A stretch of DNA of 64,000 nucleotides from Bacteroidota bacterium (GTDB lineage Bacteria; Bacteroidota; Bacteroidia; Bacteroidales; B39-G9): positions 1 through 64,000 of the forward strand of contig JADFUR010000116.1 in the NCBI GenBank assembly GCA_015222055.1, given 5' to 3'. Each line of letters begins with the position of its first letter. The stretch's first letter is position 1. The translations under genes were made by a program, and so were the position numbers. Under the pieces are notes generated by a model. The model was given only the letters and a program-made list of their open reading frames with translations, was not told the origin of the DNA and did no database searches. This document shows, piece by piece, positions 1 through 9,000 of this stretch.

Positions 1-2
1 CT

Positions 3-773
3 TTTACCTTATCTGCAGCGGCATGGTTAACCTATAGTTTTTATAAAATTTTTATAAAAAAAGAAAAAATTTTTATAAATATTATTGCAGCATTTTTATG
101 TATATATATTTTAATATCGTTAAAACCATATATCTTTTTTTCTTTAGTAGTTGCCATGTTTATTTGGATTACTTTCAACCAGTTACATAAAATTAAAATT
201 TTTTTTATAAGAGTAATAATGCTTCCAATTTTTGTAATTATAATATGGGGAGGCGGGAGTTATTTAATTTTTCAGATTGGTTCTACAATAGGTGGTGATT
301 ATAGTTCTGTTGATAAATTATTACAAAAAGCACAAATAACCCAAGATGATTTAAAGAGAGAATATTATCATGGTAGTTCTTTTGATATAGGAAGTTTTGA
401 ACCCACATTAATTGGAGTAATAAAAAAATCACCAGAGGCAATTGTTGCAGGATTGTATCGTCCCTTTATATGGGAAAGTCGATATCCTGTCATGGTACTC
501 TCAGGAATTGAAAATTTGTTATTGTTAATTTTAACGCTCTATGTTATTTTTAGGTCAGGCTTTATTTTTACCTTTAAATCTATATCAAAAGATACAGTTA
601 TTCTTTTCTGCGTTATATTTTCTATCACATTTGCATTCTCTGTTGGCTTGTCTACTTCAAACTTTGGGGCATTAGTTAGGTATAAAATTCCTGCAATACC
701 ATTTTTTTTAGCCGGATTGTTTATAATCAATTATAGGTATAAAAAGGAAAGAACAAAAAAATTAAACAATTAA
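3..773 (+). CDS. Multi-pass membrane protein of unknown function, 5' truncated by the window edge
   Basis: The frame is open upstream of the listed ATG (156) to position 3 with no stop; strongly hydrophobic segments; ends TAA at 771-773. Confidence 0.6.
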   Translation, partial: FTLSAAAWLTYSFYKIFIKKEKIFINIIAAFLCIYILISLKPYIFFSLVVAMFIWITFNQLHKIKIFFIRVIMLPIFVIIIWGGGSYLIFQIGSTIGGDYSSVDKLLQKAQITQDDLKREYYHGSSFDIGSFEPTLIGVIKKSPEAIVAGLYRPFIWESRYPVMVLSGIENLLLLILTLYVIFRSGFIFTFKSISKDTVILFCVIFSITFAFSVGLSTSNFGALVRYKIPAIPFFLAGLFIINYRYKKERTKKLNN

Positions 774-824
774 GATGCAACAATATTTGATTATTTTTGT
801 AATTTAAAATGAATTGGAAAGTAA

Positions 825-1916
825 ATGGAAACGCCTTTAAATATTATACCAATAAGAAAATGGTTTAAACAGCTAAGCAATAAGCCTGTAATTATTAGTG
901 GTCCGTGCAGTGCAGAAACCGAAAAGCAGCTTATTGAAACGGCAAAAGCAATAAATGACATTGGTAAAGTGCAAATTTTTAGAGCAGGTATTTGGAAACC
1001 CCGAACTCGCCCTGTTAATTTTGAGGGCGTTGGAGAAAAAGGCTTGTTGTGGTTAAAAAAAGCAAAAGAACAAACCGGTTTATTAACAACTGTTGAGGTT
1101 GCAACACCCAAACATATTGAAAAATGTTTAAAATTTGGTGTTGATATTTTATGGATTGGTGCAAGAACAACATCAAATCCATTTTCAATAAATGAACTTA
1201 CTCAGGTTTTAAAAGGAGTTGATATTCCTGTAATGATAAAAAATCCGATTAATCCTGACATAAATCTCTGGGTTGGTGCAATAGAAAGATTTAACAAAAT
1301 AGGGATAAATAAATTGGCAGCTATTCATCGTGGATTTTTTCCTTTTGAATTAACCTCTTTGAGAAATATCCCAAAATGGGAAATTCCAATTGAACTTAAA
1401 CGCAATTTTCATAATCTTTCAATAATATGTGACCCCAGTCATATAGCGGGGAAACGTAAATATATAAATGAGATTTCGCAAAAAGCTCTCGACTTAGATA
1501 TGGACGGATTAATGATTGAATCTCATATCAGTCCTGATAAAGCACTTACAGATTCAAAACAGCAAATCACACCAAAAGAGCTGAAATTAATGCTTGATTC
1601 ATTAGTTATAAGAACATCTAATTCGGATAATTTTGATTTCATAAATTCAATTGAAAAATATAGAGACCAAATTGATTCTATTGATACTCAATTAATTGAA
1701 TTATTGGCTCAACGGATGGAAATTGTTAAACAAATTGGTGTTTATAAAAAGAATAATGATGTAACAATTTTGCAACTGTCTCGTTGGGAAAAAATAATAA
1801 ATTCAAGAATAAATTTTGGTTTAAAGCTAGGCTTGTCGGAAAAATTAATAAAAAAAATTATGCAACTTATCCATAAAGAATCTATTCAAAAGCAAAATGA
1901 GATAATGAATAATTAA
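825..1916 (+). CDS. Bifunctional 3-deoxy-7-phosphoheptulonate synthase / chorismate mutase type II
   Basis: N-terminal DAHP synthase (KPVIISGPCSAETEKQ, IFRAGIWKPRTRP, CDPSHIAGKR) and C-terminal chorismate mutase (YRDQIDSIDTQLIELLAQRMEIVKQIGVYK). Confidence 0.93.
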   Translation: METPLNIIPIRKWFKQLSNKPVIISGPCSAETEKQLIETAKAINDIGKVQIFRAGIWKPRTRPVNFEGVGEKGLLWLKKAKEQTGLLTTVEVATPKHIEKCLKFGVDILWIGARTTSNPFSINELTQVLKGVDIPVMIKNPINPDINLWVGAIERFNKIGINKLAAIHRGFFPFELTSLRNIPKWEIPIELKRNFHNLSIICDPSHIAGKRKYINEISQKALDLDMDGLMIESHISPDKALTDSKQQITPKELKLMLDSLVIRTSNSDNFDFINSIEKYRDQIDSIDTQLIELLAQRMEIVKQIGVYKKNNDVTILQLSRWEKIINSRINFGLKLGLSEKLIKKIMQLIHKESIQKQNEIMNN

Positions 1917-2020
1917 TAAAAATTTTTTACATTTGCTGTTCGCTTTTTTTGTGACAAGCTTTCTCTATCCAATTTTGAGATATAAAAAAATAATAATAAT
2001 TAATTTAAAATAAACATATT

Positions 2021-3280
2021 ATGGGAATTAAGATACGTTTAGCTTTCATGAATTTCTTGCAATTTTTTGTTTGGGGTGCATGGTTAATAACAATTGGAAA
2101 CTATTGGTTTCATACAATGGGCTGGGGTCCGACAGAATTTGGTCTTGTTTTTCTGACATTAGGAATTGCATCTTTGTTTATGCCAACCATTACAGGAATT
2201 ATATCGGACAGATGGGTAAATGCCGAGGTCGTTTATGCTGTTTCTCATCTTATTGCAGGTGCAGCTGTTGTCAGTTTTCCATTTATTAATAACCCTAATA
2301 CTTTTTTCTGGATTATGCTTATTGCAATGAGTTTTTATATGCCCACTATAGCATTAACAAATACAATTTCATATAATGCTCTGAATAAAGCTAAGTTAGA
2401 TGTTGTGAAAGCCTTTCCTCCCATTCGTGTTTGGGGAACTATCGGATTTATAGCAGCTATGTGGTTTACCAATTTAACTGGCAACAAATCAAGCGAAAAT
2501 ATGTTTTATATCTCGGCATTGGCATCACTGATTTTAGGAATCTACTCATTTACTTTACCTAAATGTCCGCCGGAAATGAAAGCAAATGAAAAATCATCTT
2601 TCGTAGAAATGTTCGGTTTGGAAGCTTTTAAGTTATTTGCAAACTATAAAATGGCAATATTTTTTATCTTTTCTATGTTATTGGGTGCATCCTTACAATT
2701 AACGAATATGTACGGCGACCCTTTTTTGTCGCATTTTGAAAACATTCCTCAATATGCCGATTCATTCGCAGTAAAATATTCAACCATTGTAATGTCGGTT
2801 TCTCAGATGTCGGAAACTTTGTTTATTTTAACAATTCCGTTCTTTTTGAAGCGTTTCGGCATAAAAAAAGTAATGCTTATGAGTATGATTGCTTGGGTTC
2901 TTCGTTTTGCATTTTTTGGAATCGGTTCGCCAGAAGGTATCGGCCTTGTGTTTATTATCCTTTCAATGATAGTTTACGGTATGGCTTTTGATTTTTTCAA
3001 CATTTCAGGTTCTCTGTTTATTGAAACAGAAACAGATAGCAAAATGCGAGGTAGTGCACAAGGTCTTTTTATGATGATGACAAATGGCTTTGGAACAATA
3101 ATCGGGGCATTGGCAAGCGGAATAATTATTGAAAAGTTCTTTGTTCGTCCAGATAATTCCTGGGATTGGAGCAATATCTGGCTCGCTTTTGCCGGTTTTG
3201 CATTAATTGTAGCAATTTTATTTGCTATATTATTCAAATATAAACACGACCCAAAGGTTGTTGAGAACATTCAACACTAA
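2021..3280 (+). CDS. MFS transporter, nucleoside:H+ symporter (NupG-like) family
   Basis: 419 aa, 12-TM-like, MNFLQFFVWGAWLITIGNYW N-terminus typical of nucleoside H+ symporters. Confidence 0.8.
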   Translation: MGIKIRLAFMNFLQFFVWGAWLITIGNYWFHTMGWGPTEFGLVFLTLGIASLFMPTITGIISDRWVNAEVVYAVSHLIAGAAVVSFPFINNPNTFFWIMLIAMSFYMPTIALTNTISYNALNKAKLDVVKAFPPIRVWGTIGFIAAMWFTNLTGNKSSENMFYISALASLILGIYSFTLPKCPPEMKANEKSSFVEMFGLEAFKLFANYKMAIFFIFSMLLGASLQLTNMYGDPFLSHFENIPQYADSFAVKYSTIVMSVSQMSETLFILTIPFFLKRFGIKKVMLMSMIAWVLRFAFFGIGSPEGIGLVFIILSMIVYGMAFDFFNISGSLFIETETDSKMRGSAQGLFMMMTNGFGTIIGALASGIIIEKFFVRPDNSWDWSNIWLAFAGFALIVAILFAILFKYKHDPKVVENIQH

Positions 3281-3320
3281 ATCCGATTGATTGTAATATT
3301 TATTTAAGATATATATGAAA

Positions 3321-3352
3321 GGCTGTTATAATATTTATAGCAGTCTTTTTTA
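3321..3352 (+). terminator. Rho-independent terminator downstream of the MFS gene
   Basis: GGCTGTTATAatatTTATAGCAGTC followed by a T-run. Confidence 0.6.
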
Positions 3353-3599
3353 TGTAAAAAATTCAACAGAAAATGAGGGAAATTTTCCAAATCTTTGAGA
3401 TTTTGAAAATTAAATTATAGTTGTTTCGGAATTCAACCTCTGCTGTTCGTGATTTGTAATCCCGAACTAACAAGCTGTATATTAATGTTTTCATATTATA
3501 AATCTGAAAGAGCTTCAGACTTCGACTTATTGATAAAGTAATCCCATTATCGATTCGATCAGCATGACCCACCATAATATACCTTTAAATAGAAACTAT

Positions 3600-4355
3600 T
3601 TATTTGTTTTTAGAAATTACCCAATTATTAACAGCAGAGAAAATTATATACATAAAAATTGCTAAAGGTATGGCTGCTAATTTAAAAATTACAAATAATG
3701 CAATTACGAATATTAAAAAGATATATCGAATTTTATTATCGCTGAATTTTAAATTCTTAAATTTGAATGAAAACATTGGAAATTCAGCAATCAGCAAATA
3801 CGATTGAATAAATATTAATGGAATTAGTATATAAATATTTAATATGAAATCTCGCAAATAAGCATAATCGTTACCAGACAAAATAATTGGTAACGACACT
3901 ATTAACAAGGCATTTGCAGGAGTAGGCAATCCAATAAAAGAGCTCGTTTGTCGCTCATCAACATTAAATTTTGCTAAACGTAAACCAGAAAAAACAGCAA
4001 TTAAAAATGGAGATAGTAATATTAAAATTTGTGAGAATTCAATATTTGATAAATTCATTTGAACATTGGGAAAAATAATTTGTTTTAATAATGAATATAA
4101 AATTACTGATGGGGCAAATCCAAAGCTGACGAGGTCTGATAAAGAATCAAGTTCTTTTCCCATTGGTGAACTAACCTTAAGCAATCGTGCACTCATGCCA
4201 TCAAAAAAATCAAATATTGATGCTAATACAATAAAAGCCGCAGCATAAGTTAAATAACCTTCAAATGCCAATACTGTTGCGATGCTACCAGAAAACAGGT
4301 TTAACGAAGTAATGAAATTTGGTATATAACGAGTGATCTTTTTTGACTTTTCCAT
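3600..4355 (-). CDS. pssA: CDP-diacylglycerol--serine O-phosphatidyltransferase
   Basis: CDP-alcohol phosphatidyltransferase motif (DFFDGMSARLLKVSSPMGKELDSLSDLVSFGFAPS); likely start is the internal Met (MEKSKKITRYIPN) rather than the ORF start at 4391. Confidence 0.92.
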   Translation of the reverse strand: MEKSKKITRYIPNFITSLNLFSGSIATVLAFEGYLTYAAAFIVLASIFDFFDGMSARLLKVSSPMGKELDSLSDLVSFGFAPSVILYSLLKQIIFPNVQMNLSNIEFSQILILLSPFLIAVFSGLRLAKFNVDERQTSSFIGLPTPANALLIVSLPIILSGNDYAYLRDFILNIYILIPLIFIQSYLLIAEFPMFSFKFKNLKFSDNKIRYIFLIFVIALFVIFKLAAIPLAIFMYIIFSAVNNWVISKNK

Positions 4356-4535
4356 TTGAAAAAAAATTAATATAAACAATAAATTGTACAAAAATAAGTT
4401 AAAAATATAGTTAATTATACAAATTAAAAATTTTTTAATTTTTTGAATTTATGAGTTCATTCCGAAAAGCCACTAAACGGTTAGTTTTACAAAAAGAATA
4501 AAAGTTAACAACTTGTACGTCAGTTTATTAGAAAT

Positions 4536-4546
4536 CCGCTAAGCGG
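4536..4546. repeat. CCGCTAAGCGG short palindrome
   Basis: Same motif at 19503-19513; partial copies at 19418-19428 and 4470-4480. Confidence 0.5.
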
Positions 4547-4671
4547 CTATAAATTGATAACTTTAGTTTTCAGAGTAGTCTCATTTATTTTTAACATCAA
4601 AAATATCATCATTAATAAATAAAATTAAAAATTATCAATAACAATAATTATATTTACACAAACAAATTATT

Positions 4672-5772
4672 TTGTTCAATATGCAGATACGAATTCGATT
4701 AGTTATATTTTTATTAATTATTTCAAATATTGGTTTTTCACAAACTGCACCAAAATACAGTAACGAATTTCTTTCAATAGGTATTGGTGCTCGTTCGCTG
4801 GCAATGTCGAACGCAACCGTTGCAATTTCAAACGATGCTTATTCAAATTATTGGAATCCTGCGGGTTTAACATTAATTAATAATGACCTTCAACTTGCAG
4901 CTATGCATGCAGAATATTTCGCAGGTATTGCAAAGTATGACTATATGGGAGCTGCTTATAAAATTGATGATTTAAGTTCTGCTGGTTTTTCAATTATTCG
5001 TTTTGGTGTTGATGATATTCCAAATACTCTTGAATTAATTGATAATGATGGTAATATAAGATACGACCGTATAAAATCTTTTTCTGTTGCTGATTATGCT
5101 TTTATATTTTCTTATGCTAAAAAATCGAAAATTGAAGGTTTGCGATATGGGGGTAATTTAAAAATTATTCGTCGAAAAGCAGGTGATTTTGCAGGAGCTT
5201 GGGGCTTTGGTTTTGACGCATCGGCACAATACGATTATGGCAAATGGCAATTTGGTGTTTTGGCTCGTGATGTTACATCTACTTTTAATGCATGGAATTT
5301 TAATACTGATGAATTAGAAGATGTATTTGTTTTAACAGGAAACGAAATACCCGAAAATTCAATTGAGATAACTCTTCCAAAATTTATTATAGCTGCTGCA
5401 CGCAAATTTATTTTTTCAGATAAAATAACGGCTATTGCCGAATTAGACGCTGATATATCGACTGATGGAAAACGAAACGTTCTGCTTAAAAGTAATATTT
5501 TTAGTGTTGATCCACATTTAGGCATTGAAGTAGCTTATAAAAATATAGTTTTTTTACGTTCTGGAATTGGTAATATTCAGAAAGAACCTGACTTTGACGG
5601 CAAAAACGACCTTACTTTTCAACCTAATATTGGTTTAGGAATTAAGATTAAGCGTTTTTCTATTGATTATGCACTTACTGATATTGGAAATAACTCAATA
5701 GCTCTTTATTCTAATATTTTTTCACTTACATATTCAATTGACAAAAAAGATAAAAAATTAATTTTATTTTAA
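4672..5772 (+). CDS. PorV/PorQ-family outer-membrane beta-barrel protein (type IX secretion associated, PorV2-like)
   Basis: Signal peptide, then FLSIGIGARSLAMSNATVAISNDAYSNYWNPAGL characteristic of the PorV/PorQ family; immediately upstream of a C25/PorU-like gene. Confidence 0.85.
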   Translation: MFNMQIRIRLVIFLLIISNIGFSQTAPKYSNEFLSIGIGARSLAMSNATVAISNDAYSNYWNPAGLTLINNDLQLAAMHAEYFAGIAKYDYMGAAYKIDDLSSAGFSIIRFGVDDIPNTLELIDNDGNIRYDRIKSFSVADYAFIFSYAKKSKIEGLRYGGNLKIIRRKAGDFAGAWGFGFDASAQYDYGKWQFGVLARDVTSTFNAWNFNTDELEDVFVLTGNEIPENSIEITLPKFIIAAARKFIFSDKITAIAELDADISTDGKRNVLLKSNIFSVDPHLGIEVAYKNIVFLRSGIGNIQKEPDFDGKNDLTFQPNIGLGIKIKRFSIDYALTDIGNNSIALYSNIFSLTYSIDKKDKKLILF

Positions 5773-5784
5773 AAGATTCTCATT

Positions 5785-5861
5785 TGTCATTCCGAAGCGA
5801 GGAACGAGAGATAAATATTTTTTTTAATTGAAGGGGATTCCTCCCTACTGTCGGAATGACA
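5785..5861. repeat. Intergenic inverted repeat (TGTCATTCCGA ... TCGGAATGACA)
   Basis: Perfect 11-bp arms at 5785-5795 and 5851-5861 enclosing GAAGCGAGGAACGAGAG. Confidence 0.65.
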
Positions 5862-6068
5862 GCTTTAATTGAAAGGGATTTCTTTCCGCCAGTTGGAGGA
5901 TTGGAATGATAAGCCTTTCTTAAATATCATAGGTGGGAATACAAATATTAATTTATTTTATAATCATTTATTTTTTTGTTCGAATATTAAACAATATAGC
6001 AACTTGACAAAACAACAATTTAAAATATTTTATTACCTTTATTAATATTTTTGAAATATTGAGAATTG

Positions 6069-9000
6069 ATGAATAGAAAAGTACTTATATTTGTTTTATT
6101 AGTATTTGCAGGCTTAAATATTTCTGCTCAAAATTATGGTAATGAGTGGATTAACTACTCGCAAAATTATTATAAAATACCTATTTCAAAAACAGGAATA
6201 TATAGTATCTCCGAAACCGAGCTAGAGAATTTTGGAATCCCAACAGGGTCTTTTAATCCACAAAACGTTCAAATTTTTCACAACGGGCAAGAAATTCCTT
6301 TATATATTGATGGGGAATCGCTAGGATTAACTACGTATATTGAATTTTATGCTGAAAAAAATGGTGGAGGTTTAGATACTGCTTTATTCGATAGTTTACA
6401 AAGTCAAACAAATCCTTACTATAGTTTAATAAACGACACTTCTGCTTATTTTTTAACATGGAACAACTCTTTTAGCAATCTTCGTTATGAGAATGAAAGC
6501 GACACTAATTTTGATGATTATGGATTGTCACCATATTGTAAAAAAACAGTACTAAGTCAATACACTTCAAAATATTATTATGGTAAAACCGATTGTGAAT
6601 ATACTAAAGCCGAAGGTTGGTTTGATAATACTGCCATATCGTTAGGAAACACAATTAAAAAAACAATTGAAACACCAAATTCTTATAGCTCAAACACTAA
6701 TGCGACAATAAAATTTGCCTTAGCAACTTTTTCGTCATACCAACATCATATTAATGTTGAGAATGTGGGTTTTTCTTTTGACACAACATTTTCTGGATTA
6801 ACACATATTATTAAATCATTTTCTTTTTCATCTTCATTAATTGAAAATACGTCAACAATTTATTTTAAAAGTATTAATGATTTAGACCAAAGAACTGATT
6901 ACAGTACTGTATCGTATATTGAAATTACATATCCTCACACTTACGATTTTGAGGACAAAAACAATTTTAATTTTACCGTTCCTCATAATTCGAACAATAA
7001 GACCTTAATAAAAATCACAAATTTTGACATTGATAATTCAAACATAATTTTGTATGACATCACAAACAATAAACGAATAGCTGCAGTTACTGATAACGAC
7101 ACAATAAAAGCAATAATAAACAAATCGCTTGTTGATGTGAACTGCGTTATCACAAATCAAAATGCAATAAATAAAGTAAGAACAATCTCAAAAGTTGTTT
7201 TTGTCGATTATTCAAAGAATCAATCTGACTATGTAATTATTTCACATAAGAATCTTTTTGATATATCAGAAGATTATAAGAATTACAGAAATGCGAAATT
7301 GGTATTTATTGATGATTTGTATAACCAATTTGCTTATGGTATTAACAAGCATCCAATTGCAATTAAAAATTTTGCAAACTATATTATTAACACATGGGGC
7401 AGTATTCCAAAAAATTTATTGTTACTGGGGAAATCAATATCAGCACAATATTATAGAAAAGACAGCAGGAATTACCTCAACACCTTAGTTCCTTCTTTTG
7501 GAGAGCCTACAAGCGATATGCTTCTAACAGCAGGATTGAACGGAACAAATTTTGAGCCTGCAATACCAACGGGTAGGATTAGTGCAAAAAACCCCGAACA
7601 AGTAGAGTTATATCTCGATAAAGTTATTGAATATGAAAATTCTGAACCGGAGCTATGGATGAAAAATATTTTACATTTTGGTGGCGGTAAATCAAGTTCA
7701 GAACAAAGCATTTTTGCGACTTATTTAAATAATTATGAAAATATTATTGAAGACACATCTTTTGGTGGTTCTGTTTCAACGTTTTTAAAAAACAGTTCCG
7801 ATCCTATTCAAATAACACAAACAGATTCAATCAAAAATTTAATCAATGGAGGATGTTCATTGCTAACTTTTTTTGGTCACGCCGCAGCAAGCGGTTTCGA
7901 CCAAAATATTGATGAGCCGTCAGCCTATAAAAATAAGGGAAAATATCCTTTTTTATTTGCGAACTCTTGTTATTCTGGAAATATTCATCTGCCAAACACC
8001 CAAAGCACAAGCGAAAAGTGGGTTTTGATAAAAGAGAAAGGAGTAATTGGATTTATTGCTGTCGTTTTTGAGGGATATACTTCATATCTTAATAAATATT
8101 CTTTAGAGTTTTATAAAAATTTATCTTTTCAAAATTACGGTGGTAGCATTGGAGAAAGTATGAAAATGACATCTCAAAAAATTGAGAAAGGGAACTTAGA
8201 AAATTCAAGAATAAAAAGCACTTGTCTTGAAATGACTTTGCATGGCGATCCTGCATTGAAATTTTTCTCGCCAGATTTGCCAGATTTATCAGTATCTCAA
8301 TCAAGTATTAAATTTTCACCATCCCATATTTCCTCACAAATCGATTCCTTTAATGTCAATATTGTAATATCAAATATTGGGAAAGCCCTTATCGATACAT
8401 TTATTGTAGGTCTTACACGAACTTTTAGCAATGGCTTGTCTGAGACTAATAATTACACAATGTATAGCAGTTTATATAAAGATACTATAAAAATTAAATT
8501 ACCAATAGATAAAACAAAAGGAGCTGGCAATAATAAGTTTGATGTTTATGTTGATGCAATGAATCAGATTCAAGAATTAAACGAGAACAACAATCAAACA
8601 TCTGTAAATTTATTTATCAGGTCAAATGAAATTATCCCTGTTTATCCTTTTCAATACTCAATTATTCCAACAGATAGTATAACTTTAAAAGCCTCAACAG
8701 GAGATCCCTTTTCAGGCGAACAAAAGTTTATTTTTGAAATAGACACAACAATAAATTTTAATAGTTCTTTCAAAACCAATAAATTAATAAATCACAAAGG
8801 TGGTGTTGTAGAATGGGAATTGCCATTTAAACTGACTCAAAATCAGGTTTATTTTTGGAGAGTTAGTAAATATTATGAAAATCCTGAGAATATGATTTGG
8901 AAGACAAGTTCGTTTATTTATATTCCTGAAAAAACCGGATGGTCACAGTCAACATTTTCACAAATTCAAAATAACGATTTCAATTTTATTGATAAGAATG

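Noticed and set aside
3604-4248. Plus-strand ORFs within pssA
   Set aside because: Antisense to a clear CDP-alcohol phosphatidyltransferase.
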